From positions 868,001 through 932,000 of the forward strand of contig JAGPNK010000008.1 of the NCBI GenBank assembly GCA_020746835.1: a DNA stretch of 64,000 bases, read 5' to 3'. This stretch comes from Stachybotrys elegans (Eukaryota; Ascomycota; Sordariomycetes; Hypocreales; Stachybotryaceae). The position numbers and the translations under genes were made by a program. The notes under the pieces are model-generated. The model was not told the DNA's origin, did no database searches, and saw nothing but the letters and a program-made list of their open reading frames with translations. This document shows, piece by piece, positions 46,999-57,823 of this stretch. How positions within the stretch are numbered: position 1 is the first letter of the stretch; every line of letters starts with the position of its first letter.

Positions 46999-48459
46999 AT
47001 GACGGAGCCTCAGTACACTGTCTTCCTCAGGGTGCCCATTCCTAGGGGCTCCTTCGTGGACCCTCCCGAGGTACGTCACTCGCATGCCCTTCTGCCGCCT
47101 CGGACCGCGAGCATCAGCATGATCTAATCGAACCACGCAGGTCGACTGGGACTCAGCAAAGGATGATGCCTTGTGGAGGATCCTCTCCGGCGCGGCTCAG
47201 AAAGAGATTGACTGTAGGTTCCTTTCTTCAGTGATTTGAAGACAATGTACGCAAGTGCAGTGCTGACAGTTCATACATAGGGAATCAAGCGTATGCTGTC
47301 ACTCAACGGCGGCCGTCTTCCTTTGGCTTACGTTTCTAGGGCTCGAGATTTCAACGTCCCCGTCGACTTCCTACTTCACCAAGTTGCCTATCTCACAGAA
47401 CGCCATGCCTCGCAGGTCCGCGCCCAAGTCCGCAAGGCGACCGCTGCTGCCAGGGGGTCTGCGGCTCCCTCGCCCGTCCCAGGCACCGACTCGGCCGGTA
47501 TGGGCCACGCTCGAACACCATCCGCCCTGTCTATCAGACGCGACTCGCCGCTGCCCCGAACCGAGGCGATCGGCTCCGGCAGCTCCTTCAATACCTCGAG
47601 GCCCCTGATGTCTAGGAATACGTCGGGCGGTACGACTATACTACGAGAAGTCGCCAGCTCCTCCCCTCGACCAGGGAAGACGGGCGCAGGCCGATTAATG
47701 GAGCAGACGGGAGGCCGGCGCCGTCTATCGTCGCTGCCAATAACGTCAAACGCAGCCGTTTCCCCCGAGCGCGAAGCGCCTCAAGAGCCAGAACGGTCGC
47801 CCTCACCTGGTCCGGTTGAGTCCAGCTCTGCGTCTTCCGAGGATGACTCGCTGCCCGCGCAGTCTCGAATAATTCGCCGACCTCCCCGCTTCCAGCAACA
47901 GGAACCCGGCGCATCGCCCATCGATGAGGACGAGGACGAATCGGAACCAGCCTTTCAACCGTACAAGCCCTTGTCGTCCAAGACGTCGGGCCCCGATCTC
48001 GGCTCGACCCTTAGGGGAGATGGCCGTGGTCATTCGCGGCGCAGCAAGCCGGGAAGGGAGGCGCTTCACTACTCGCAGACGTCCGACTCGTCCTCGAGCT
48101 CTGCCGCAGTGGTGAAGCGTCCCAGCGGGTCCAAGGATCCTCGAAATGCCGGGCCGTTGTCTCCTCGTCGCGTTTCTGAGTTCGCGGCAAACAGTCCTTC
48201 GGCCAACAGCCCATCCGGGAGGAGTAAAGGGTATTCCCGAGAAGGAAGCGACGGTACCCCTAGTATGGGTAGCAGCTTCAGTGATCTGGACGGTACACAA
48301 TATCGAATCTCCTTGTCGTGCTCAGGTTGACTAACTCGTCTGATAGATGCATCCGTTACTCAGTCGGCTCTCGAGGAAGCGCTGGCCAGCCACATGAACC
48401 GCAACGGCGGTAGTCGCTTCGGCATGGCGTTCCGCAGCCGCTACGGCTCGAACCAGTGA
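46999..48459 (+). CDS. ATG29: autophagy-related protein 29
   Basis: Atg29 is part of the Atg17-Atg31-Atg29 scaffold at the phagophore assembly site. ATG 46999 gives MTEPQYTVFLRVPIPRGSFV, DPPEVDWDSAKDDALWRILS and then the family core. Five exons: 46999-47070, 47141-47213, 47281-47290, 47340-48292 and 48347-48459 (406 residues). The third exon is only 10 nt (GGAATCAAGC); including it reads EIDWNQAARDFNVPVDFLLH without a shift, followed by QVAYLTERHASQVRAQVRKA. The rest is a disordered Ser/Pro-rich tail, with PLPRTEAIGSGSS and SSPRPGKTGAGR, and the last exon supplies DASVTQSALEEALASHMNRN plus a Gly/Arg end. Gene callers that miss the micro-exon would truncate or shift the frame. The tail is much longer than the conserved core, as is usual in filamentous fungi. 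Confidence 0.92.
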
Positions 48460-48984
48460 TGTTGTAATGAAACACATAAATCCCTAACGTACATTATGGC
48501 TATGAATATGCGCGGTGTTTGGGCAGGCCTTGGATGGGACGGGCTGCATGAGCGGCGCCTGGATTTTTTTTCTTTCCCTTCCGGAATCTGTATATTGGCC
48601 AGATAGCTATTGTGATCCAGTCACACTCAATCTGCTAATCACGGTCGCTTTGATTTTCTTTTTGGGTCTTTTCTGAGGGCGACAGGAAATGGAACACGCA
48701 AGCCGTTGTTGTCCCCTCCCGAGTTCAGCTCCCACGCGCCCTGACTGATGCTTCTTTGTTTGCCGTCCGTGTCACGGCCCGAACACTTCCTGCCGCCCTC
48801 GCAGCTGCAAACTCCCGACACTGGGTACTAAGTGTTTGTGTGTGCGCAACCTTGCACCCGTGAAATATTTTCCTTCTCTTTCCTCAACACCATTTTGCAT
48901 CTTCATCTCTTCATCGCAAATGCACCCAGACCCAACCTCTGCACCGCACTTTTCTTCTTCCTCTTCCTCTTCTTCTCCTTCACC
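48460..48984. promoter_or_regulatory. Arb2-domain gene upstream region
   Basis: A stretch of 525 bases between tandem genes. A strong CT-rich leader (CTTCTTCCTCTTCCTCTTCT near 48953) sits directly before the CACCATG start of the next gene. Confidence 0.5.
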
Positions 48985-50406
48985 ATGTTTCGTCGTCACT
49001 GGTCTGGTCTCCCAGCAGATCCCATGTTTCCTGACGACTTGAAGGGTCTCGGGTTCGTTTCTCTGCTCTGATTTGTGCTATGCCTCGTTTGCTAATGAGA
49101 ATCAGATATTTCGTCAACGACGAGGACGAGATCAGATCTCTAGAGGATCCCAATCTTTACTTCAAGTTCTTCATCAACCGCAACTCGCGAGTCAACGACC
49201 GCCAGCGCTTTCACTTCGATCGTACGTCCCTCATACATACCATTCCGGTGCCGCGGAAGCTGACAAAAGGAAGATGCTGTAGAGGCCGTTGTCCACGAGC
49301 GACTCGAGCAGGAAGGCCTCGTCAAGGCCCATCTTCCTCAATCTTCACATGCCTCCGAGCCGCATATCCCCATTCTCGTGAGCGCCGACCTCGAGGCTAA
49401 AACACGTGTGGTTGTCGTGATCGGCGAGTCGACGGACGAGCTGGGTGTGCTCGCCCGCCGCGTCGTTGGTGGCCCAGGCGGAATCAGCAAGGGGAGTGTG
49501 GTGTCCATCGTCCGAGCCCTCAAGCAGCAGACCTGCTCTGGCGAAGACAAGTCATGCCCCGGTGTTGTTATTGCGAACCCGGCCCAAACCTACTGGTGGC
49601 CCGAGGGCAAGCGTGCCATCACCATCTCTGCCAGCGCCGCTCTCCCGCAGTCCAGCATGGCTCACCGAGGGAGGAGGTACATGCCCAATCTCAATGACAT
49701 CCCCCAGAACGAGAACTCGGACAAGCACATTCAATGCCTTTTTGATCAAGTCCTGGGAAGCCTTTCCAAGCATGTGAAAATCGACATAATCGCGATAGGT
49801 TCTAGCTGCGAGAGTATGCTCAAGTTCTTTGAGAACAAGCCTAACTGGGATACCTGGGGCCATCGCCTCAACGCCGCAGTCATGGTGGGAAGTGTGTATC
49901 CCACAACATATTTGACCAACAACCACTTTTCCGACTTTCTCGCAAAGGTACGATAAAAGACAGCACTGCATAACACGATCCGCTAACCAATGCAGCGCGC
50001 TCGGGGCTACATTATTTCACCCGAGCCTCTCGGTACACCGCTTGCCCCTCCTACCGGCAACGAAAACGAGGCGATCCCGCCCCTCGGGTTCCCCTGCTAC
50101 TCTTCTTCGGAGCCGCACGTCACCGAGCTCATCCTGATTCACGCTGCCGGGCCCGCGCTGCAGTACCTGCAGGACGTTGCCGTCACTCCCAATTACGAGA
50201 ACGACACCTTTGAAGTTTTCCAACGCCCCCAAATCGACGTCCAGGTGCCAGAGTGGGACGACGTGCCTTCCGAGGAGAAGCCTCTCGTGTCCAAGGTCGA
50301 TCCGGAGTGGTTGGAGCGGGAGATTAAGCAAAACAGGGCGTGGGATAAGTTTGTCAGGACAGGTGTTGCGCCCCTGCCAGACTCGGACGAGTCAGATGAC
50401 GAATAG
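48985..50406 (+). CDS. Arb2-domain protein
   Basis: Arb2-domain proteins include fission-yeast Arb2 of the ARC complex, which loads siRNA onto Argonaute and supports heterochromatin silencing. ATG 48985 starts MFRRHWSGLPADPMFPDDLK. Four exons: 48985-49052, 49106-49221, 49283-49947 and 49996-50406, giving 419 residues. Typical marks are YFVNDEDEIRSLEDP, YFKFFINRNSRVNDRQRFHF, VVVVIGESTDELGVLARRVV, GGPGGISKGSVV and WWPEGKRAITISASAALPQS. The second half holds DWD-rich AIGSSCESMLKFFENKPNWD and LGSLSKHVKIDIIAIG, and the tail ends acidic (SDESDDE). Whether this one has an RNA-silencing role is not shown by the window. It converges on the mitochondrial TPR gene with 143 bases between. Confidence 0.88.
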
Positions 50407-50549
50407 TAGAGAAGAGTGGGCGACGCAATGCAATATCTTGCGTTGATACGGAACCGGCACATGAACGGAGGGGGAAAGAATATACGTCCCTAAAAATACA
50501 AAATGTGATATCATTGAATTGTGCCATAATGAGTCCGCATCCAACTGTA

Positions 50550-52214
50550 CTATGCCTGAAACCACTGAAGAAAGCCCTTCTGGGGCTGACGAACATTTTC
50601 CAGGAGCTCCTTAGTCCGCCTAGCACGTTCTTTGACAACGAGCTCCTCAGCCGCCCACCGGTCAGGCGCATCCTGCGACGTGCTCCAGAATCCAAACACC
50701 GACGACTGAGGGCCCTTGGCCTTTTGTGCCGCCTCCTCTTTCGCGAGTCTCGCGGCCATGATGGCCCAGTTCTCCATACCCATGCCGAGGCAGTCCCGAC
50801 ACGATGTCGTGACCTTGGTGTCTGCATTCTCAGGGCTAAGCTTGCGCAGCTGCTCCTCTGCCTCATCGACGCCCTCCCGGGTCCAGGCCAGGCCTTCTTC
50901 TCGGGAAGATGTGGAGAAGAGAATCTCGCCAATGTGCAGCGCCAAAGCTGCTTCCTGACATCGTTCTTCCGGATCGCGCCAGGGGGGTTGAGTACCATCA
51001 GGGGGAGGCGCGGGGTAGTCCGGAGGTGCGATAATGTTGGTGACTTGTTCGAATAGAGAATATTGTTTTCTCCTGACGCGGGGAGCTGGGGGGGCCTCGT
51101 TTGAAAGAGAGCGCCTCGCCTTGAGGATGGAGATGAACATGGGTAGGGCAGCTGCGACGTCTCCCTGTCGGGCTGTAAATGTCGCAAGAGATGTGAGAGC
51201 CGTGAGAACATTGAATGAGGGCGGAGAACCCTTGTCTGATAATACAAAGTTGCTGTCGTATGGTAGCCTGGATGGATTTGGCACCGAATCAGGCTGCCCA
51301 TTCGTGGCCCAGTTGAGGGCTATGCGATGGAACTCTCGGGCTGTCTCGGGGTCCTTCTTGTACTCGGCATAGCTTGCCCAAGAAAGCATAATTTCCATAT
51401 ACTGACGCGGCGTGAAGCCCTTGGTTGCCATGAGTTTGACGTAGTAGTGGTGAGGTTCTGGGTACGCGAGCTCACAGTCCTCCTCGCGAAGGGCGGCCGC
51501 GACGCCGGCAGGGACTGGCTTCGGGTGTGGGTTCGAAGGGCCAATGACATACTCGGGAGGCGAGACGAGTTTACGATGTTTGTCGATTAGCCAGCCTTCA
51601 ACTTGCTCGGCAGTCTTCGTGGCCAGCGTCAGGGCCTCGAAGTAGCCTCGGCGCCACTCCTCGGACTTTGCTGAGACGTCGAGAGGGGCGAATTCGAGCG
51701 GGCTGTCCTGCTGGGGGACATTCATTGTGATTTCGGATCGCACGGTATCAGCGCCGTCGATATTGGGGTCCTCCAGCCGAAAAACTGTGATTCTGGCACG
51801 TCGGTATGCATCTCCCCAGGATATCAGACCATCCGTCGGATCAATCCACATATGAGAGTCCCTCAGCATCTTCCTAGTCAGGAAGGACCACTCATGCGGC
51901 GTGGGATACACCCGCTCCACGACCTCTTCGTTGACGAAGAAGCCAATGACTGCAAGACATCCGAATATACCCCAGAAGATGCCCATATATCGGACGACGA
52001 GCTTGGCCTCGTGCTTCATCCATTGTCCACGAGTCGAAGCATAGCGTCGCGCGAGAGTCTGCTGTGATGAGGGAGGAGAGAGGAAGGGTATATTGGGTCG
52101 AGTGCTGCGCGTGCTCAGCCGTGCGCGCAGGGTGACATATTGTAGACGTTGCCGGCCACGGACAATCTGTGAAGGGCCGAGAGAGAGCCGCGAGACGAGG
52201 AGGCGGGACGACAT
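50550..52214 (-). CDS. mitochondrial membrane TPR-like protein (possible Mgr3-type i-AAA adaptor)
   Basis: A single-exon gene of 554 residues from ATG 52212-52214 to stop 50550. The N-terminus is a mitochondrial presequence (MSSRLLVSRLSLGPSQIVRG, RLSTRSTRP, ARRYAST), then one membrane span YMGIFWGIFGCLAVIGFFVN. The remainder is helical and TPR-like: RGYFEALTLATKTAEQVEGW, GFTPRQYMEIMLSWASYAEY and AALPMFISILKARRSLSNEA. This layout fits Mgr3-type adaptors of the inner-membrane i-AAA protease, but I saw no motif that proves it. A neutral call is mitochondrial TPR membrane protein. It shares a 347-base promoter region with the divergent tRNA dehydratase gene. Confidence 0.65.
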   Translation of the reverse strand: MSSRLLVSRLSLGPSQIVRGRQRLQYVTLRARLSTRSTRPNIPFLSPPSSQQTLARRYASTRGQWMKHEAKLVVRYMGIFWGIFGCLAVIGFFVNEEVVERVYPTPHEWSFLTRKMLRDSHMWIDPTDGLISWGDAYRRARITVFRLEDPNIDGADTVRSEITMNVPQQDSPLEFAPLDVSAKSEEWRRGYFEALTLATKTAEQVEGWLIDKHRKLVSPPEYVIGPSNPHPKPVPAGVAAALREEDCELAYPEPHHYYVKLMATKGFTPRQYMEIMLSWASYAEYKKDPETAREFHRIALNWATNGQPDSVPNPSRLPYDSNFVLSDKGSPPSFNVLTALTSLATFTARQGDVAAALPMFISILKARRSLSNEAPPAPRVRRKQYSLFEQVTNIIAPPDYPAPPPDGTQPPWRDPEERCQEAALALHIGEILFSTSSREEGLAWTREGVDEAEEQLRKLSPENADTKVTTSCRDCLGMGMENWAIMAARLAKEEAAQKAKGPQSSVFGFWSTSQDAPDRWAAEELVVKERARRTKELLENVRQPQKGFLQWFQA

Positions 52215-52561
52215 GGCGCCTGGCTCGCAGTTCGGTATCTGGGGCTGTTCAAGGACAGAGTATCGTGAGTCAGTCGGATGAAGTCAGCATAACAGTCGGT
52301 CGAGGGCCTAGCGACATCATGTCGCATTCCGGTCGCAATGGTTGATGGAGGTTTTGGGGTAATCGGCTGCTTGGATCCCCGAAGGCGAAAAATGGAGACT
52401 TGGGTTTGGCGGATGACTCAGCGGATAAACTCGTGATAACGTCAATTTTCTGGACAGGACCTGGAAGCATAAATCTACTAACCTGGGCTCATGCAAGACC
52501 ATCCTTCTCGGCGCCTTTGGAAACCAGTCGAAAATCTTTTCAAATAATACAATGTAATAAA
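52215..52561. promoter_or_regulatory. bidirectional promoter of two mitochondrial-type genes
   Basis: A stretch of 347 bases between the divergent starts at 52214 and 52562. No TATA box is obvious. The length suggests shared regulation, but no specific site was recognised. Confidence 0.5.
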
Positions 52562-54127
52562 ATGTCTTCATACATATCAGATATCATTTCGCAGCACCGG
52601 TTCCAGCTGCTGGCGACAGCTGTAGCCTCAGGTGCAACGGCGGCCGCCCTTCTGCTCGCATACCAGAGACTGGAGCGAGAGGAGAGAATTTCAGCACTGA
52701 AGAGCTCCATTCCTTCCCGCTCAAACTCTAGCAACGTCAGTGGCGGCTCACACAGAGGCCCGCGCAGGAGATTACTGACCTTGGCGTAGTTGAACAACTT
52801 TGGAGCTTCCACCGCAACGCCAGAGGACAAGGAAGATGCGCGGAACCAGGCCCTTGCGAGGCGGGCACAGGCCGGCGACTTTGACGACGAGCTCATATTG
52901 GAGCAATTGGCTCGAAACCGCGTGTTCTTGACCCCAGAGGGCCTGGAAAAGCTACGCAACTCCTTTGTTGTCATTGTTGGCTGTGGAGGCGTTGGTTCTC
53001 ACTGCACTGCCTTGCTGGCGCGTTCAGGAGTCTCTCGACTTCGGCTCATCGATTTCGACCAAGTTACTCTCAGCTCTCTCAACCGACATGCCGTAGCAAC
53101 ATTGGCAGATGTTGGTCTTCCCAAGGTCCAGTGCTTGCAGCGCCGTCTGATCGCTATTGCCCCATGGGTCAAGTTCGATTTGAGGCAAGAGATGTTTGAT
53201 GGACCTGTGGCACCTCGGCTTCTGGAACCCTGGAAAGAGGATGGAAGGAAACCCGACTTTATCCTTGATGCAATCGACAACATCGAGACCAAAGTAACTC
53301 TTCTGCAATACTGCCACAACAACAAGCTGCCGGTTATCAGCTCCATGGGCGCTGCCTGCAAAAGCGACGCGACGAGGATCTGTGTGGGAGATATTGGAAC
53401 GAGCACGGACGATGGCCTTTCTAGGGCTACTCGACGAAAGCTGAAGCTTCTCGGCATTACCAGCGGCATCCCGGTGGTCTATTCCACAGAGCAGTCGGCC
53501 GAGGGCAAAGCAGAGCTCATGCCACTGTCGGAGGAGGAGTTCAAGAAGGGCTCTGTGGGCGATCTGGGCGTGATGCCGAACTTTCGCGTTCGAATCTTGC
53601 CAGTTCTTGGTACTATGCCGGCTATTTTCGGCCTTACGGCTGCTACCCACATCATCCTGAGCATCACGGGCTACCCAACGGACTACCGACCTCCGAAGAA
53701 CAGCGAGAAGGTGTACGAGGGCATTTCCAGCTACCTGCAGGCTACGGAGACTAGGCTCGCAAGAGGCTTCATCCCGGACATTGTGGGCTTCAAAATCCCC
53801 GTCAGCCTTGGGGAGGTTGCCTTTCTCACGGACGAGATTTACCACGGGAGGAGCGTCATCACTGGCATCTCCACAAGGCTCGTGCTGACGAGGTGGCGTA
53901 AGCCCGGCCAGTCCAACATCTCCATCATCGGAGAGGGCAAGAACCAGCAGAAGTGTTCTACGGTTAAGCTAAGCGAGATTGTCTGCATGACCAAGGAGGA
54001 GGCAGCAAGGCACGAAAAGGAGGTCATCCAGGGCGGACGTCCGTTGGAGGACGTGTACGATAAAGAGGTCATCAGCAAGGTGGAGGCCAGGCTTGCCGAG
54101 GCTGCCAAATATGAGGCATCTCGGTAA
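52562..54127 (+). CDS. tRNA threonylcarbamoyladenosine dehydratase (Tcd1/2-like)
   Basis: Tcd enzymes (CsdL/TcdA family) activate the tRNA base t6A37 with ATP and dehydrate it to cyclic ct6A37; yeast forms sit on the mitochondrial outer membrane. Two exons (52562-52735, 52790-54127) joined by an intron GTCAGT..CGTAG give 503 residues. A membrane helix at the N-terminus (FQLLATAVASGATAAALLLA) fits the anchor. Then the Rossmann nucleotide fold: NSFVVIVGCGGVGSHCTALL, RLRLIDFDQVTLSSLNRHAV, DAIDNIETKVTLLQYC and the later VISSMGAACKSDATRI. The tail ends with charged helices. The family's catalytic Cys region lies near SSMGAACKSD. The stop is at 54125-54127. Confidence 0.93.
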
Positions 54128-57100
54128 GTGGATGTTGGTTTGTGAGACGGAGAGCAGGCTGGCAAGGCAGAATATTTGAAATTGCGTCTTTGGGCATATA
54201 TCGGAGTTCGCAAAGGAAAAGAATGGGCGAGTTCCCAAAGAGGTTGCTTGCATGTCAGCCACAACCACCAATACTGCATGTCATGTGTCCAGCATGCAAG
54301 ACAGTTCATCCAATGAGCGAGGCAACCCTAACATCCAATAATCTGCATGTAAGCTGATAGCTGCCTTGCTGGCTTGTATCACAGGCGTGGAAGTTTCAGG
54401 CAAGAACCCCAGATTTCCCCGCAATGATTACTGGTTGTATTTTGGCCTTCGGTATCAAGGCCACTTCTCCATGCATCCATCCCTTTTCATGCTGTATGCG
54501 GTCTTCACATTTGTGAAACTCCTCACTACGCCTCGGCAATCTAAATATAGAAAGACAATGATCCTTTCATATGATAAAGTATGTATTGTTATTGTTCGCG
54601 GAGTGGCTGGTACATAGGGGCGGCGGTTATACCAAATATGCAGTTTCATAGAGATGGTCATATTGCTTCTGCTGTACTCTGTACGCCGCAATTTGATTTG
54701 AAACAGCCAGGACCACATGTGAATCTTAGGCATCCAAGGTATAGGTATGTACAGGGCGGAAGAAGGCTAATGAGACAGCCAATGAGACATGTGCCATGTG
54801 GAAGGCGGTCTGCCGCATGAATCGTATCCTTGTTTTTTTGCACATCCTGGGCTTCAAGAATGTCTGGTCTCATCCCACAGAAAGACAATGTGTTCGGTTG
54901 CCTGTTGAAAGGCAGCCATTGCCATGAAGCCACTGTCCACTTACATCAAGGTGTGACCCGAGAGCTTCGTATTCCATACGCCCGTCATGGCCTTGACTAC
55001 CTATGCCATGTGCAGTTTGTGGACGGCCCTGAGTATTTGATGGCTATCAATGACGACCGATAATGCATGTTTCTCTGCACATTACCCTCTCTCAATTGGT
55101 GCCAACAACTGAGGACTCGGCTCCGATGCACAGGAATAGCACGGCCGTTACCGAAACTGTCGCCAGCACATGTCATCTGCCCACAATCAGGCGCCCGGTG
55201 CATTGGCGCAGATACAAAGTCCCAGTATCTGGTTGAAATTATTTCCTACACTGACATTTCAACGCGACCGCCTTACTTTTGGTGATGGTGCATGGATACT
55301 CTCCTGTATATAGGCGAGTCCACGTCAACTGCATGGCTGGGTACTAGAGTAATCTGCTTACGGTTCGCGCGATATGCAGATTAAAAGTCTTGGTAGCAGG
55401 GCTGCTTGCCATCACGGCAATCGACGTGGCAGTGCCCACTCTGGGCGTCAACGCAGGTAAACATAGCCCTAGTGTGAGGAGACGAAGACTATCGTAAGCC
55501 ACTGGAGGCCCAATAGCCAGGTTAGAGAGTTTGTTCAAGGCCCAATTGATAGATGGCTTGAAGGATGAAGTGACTCACAGCTGTCCCCATGGTTAGTATC
55601 GTTAAATGGCTGCATGGCTACCTTGATTGGATCGCCCCAGGAGAGGCAGCCCGTCGGCTGAAGGACAAGGCTGCCTGAGCCGAGAAAATAGCCGTGCCGG
55701 ACCACCGGCGCACAAGGTCCTCTCCAATTACGACGGCTTAAGATGGCATAACAACCAGCAACGGGCGCAACCAAGTGACAACTGTAGCTTGTAAGCCGGG
55801 CCCGCAGTTTGATCATCATCGCATCTCATGTAGGCTTTAATGGAAACAAAGTGCCTTTTCAAGGGATATGGGTGTAGCCACGTGGTCCGAGAAACAAACA
55901 CGCGACGCGTGACAACCAGGCCATATCCATAGCAACCTGCTGACCTTGTGGCTCGGAGGCTGCTGATCCAGGCAACCAAGGTCCAATAGCACAGAGGAAA
56001 AATGGAATTATTGACAGCCAAATAGGGGGGTAAGAAAGGCAACCAACAGCTTCAGCTGCGCCTTTTGTTGCTGGGAGAGCCTTGCTTGTTCAGGACACGA
56101 GCTCGACAAGGCCACCAACAAAGCAAATCTTGTTGGCCTGTAAACACGCCCGCACGCCGCACGGCTACGCGACGCGATGCCTGAGAAAAGATCATCAGGC
56201 GCAGAGTTATGTGTATTTGCCTGATCGAGATGCGCAGGCGCTCCTATTATTCGCCGTGTTGCCACACGCGCATAGACTTGGATTGTCGGGGGCAAAGCGC
56301 ATAATTTAGCACCGTGGTTATAGTACCTTTGGAGGGCATCTATACGGATACGGGAGGTGGTTTTTCGTGATGGATCAGGAGCGAGACTTTGGGAACTGAG
56401 CAGTATTAGCTTCAATTGGTCACGGCAGACAAAAAAAAAAAAATACTGAGTGGAGAGTAAGTCAAAGCCCCTCGGCGAGACCGACCAGCATCTCTGACTG
56501 GGCTGAAGGGCAAGGCGATGACGGATGCTCAGCTCGTCTCCCGTCGAATCCTGTTCAAGAAGTTCACAGGTTTTCGCAAGCGCTCAGCTCGACTGGGGGA
56601 CCATAGGACGAAGTCGGTTACGTGTGCGCATTGCTACCTGCCAAGGTGGAATGGCTGAGCAGTGCCACTCGCCACGAGTCTCTTGTTCAGTGGCGATTGT
56701 GCGAGTATTCGCCCCCATGATTACGCCGCGGGGGGAGATGCCTGGACGCACAGTGAAGCTGGTATTGATTGTTGGCCAGGAACAAAAGGGGGCCTAGGAA
56801 GAGGCGACAACGGGATTGTGCGAGGCTGTCAATGCCGTCACACACGGGGCCGTGCTGGTGCGTGATGGAGTGCCACGCAGAGAAAAGAGAGCCGAGTCAT
56901 GACGTGTTGCTGCGAACATGAAGGGAATGAAGGGCGCCATCTGGGTGAGGGAGAGGGAGGGTATTGGAAGTTGATGGAGATGCAGGTGTTAGGAGTTGCT
57001 TCGAGGTTACCTAGGTTGTAGTGTACAGAGTACTAGCTTGGTACCTCCAATACCTAATTATGCACATGGGCAGCGTGCCTGGGTCGCCCAGACAAGGCAA

Positions 57101-57823
57101 GCAGAGAAGCTGGGCGGCGGGCGCGGACCGTTGAGCCTCATCTTACACATAGCAGACCTGCAAATTATTTAGTACTTTAACTGTCTGGCGCGCAATCCTG
57201 CCCCTGGCAAGAACCTCTGCATCTCCCAACCCTTCTTTTCCGAAATCCATGGAAGGTTTTGATTGAGGCTCTGCGAGAAAAGGCAACGAGGCGAACCATA
57301 TCCTCTGCCCCACCTTCTAAGGCACCCGCTGATTCTAGCCTGCTCCTTGAATAATTTTTTTTTACCCAGATTTCTCTACCTCCAAGTCGCCAATTCTCAT
57401 GAAAGCAGGTCAGTACCCAGGCGCCAAAACGTCCCTTTGCCCGTCCCCGTTGTCATTTTTGCCCATGGACATCTTCACGTCTCTTTGGCAAGGCCTGCTC
57501 GGCCGGGCCTTGCCTGGGGCCTTTCTGGCAAAGGCCCTATGTTTGGGGGCCGAACGAATGGGCGGCCCCCCCATCACCCATCAGTGATAACCCATCATCC
57601 ATCACCCACCCATGTCACCCCCCTGCCGATTGAAAAAGTGGAGGAGTGGGCCCCAACAGCCCCCTCTGCAGCTTAGCACAGCGAATGTCTTGGTGCCCAT
57701 ACGTACTAATCTAACCTCTGTCCCTCCTCCCACTATCATCTTCGTTGCGAGCATCGCTGAGCTTGTGCCGCCTAGGAAAGCCGCGAAGACCCCAGATGCT
57801 TCGTCCAACCCTGAGATACTACC
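54128..57823. other. gene-poor region of 3.7 kb
   Basis: No gene with a supported start, splice pattern or motif on either strand. Frames of 60-140 codons occur but mostly lack an ATG and look unlike proteins. There are GGTACCT-like blocks near 57008-57050. It could be the long promoter of the EST1-like gene plus a decayed element, or an untranslated RNA; sequence alone does not say. Confidence 0.35.
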
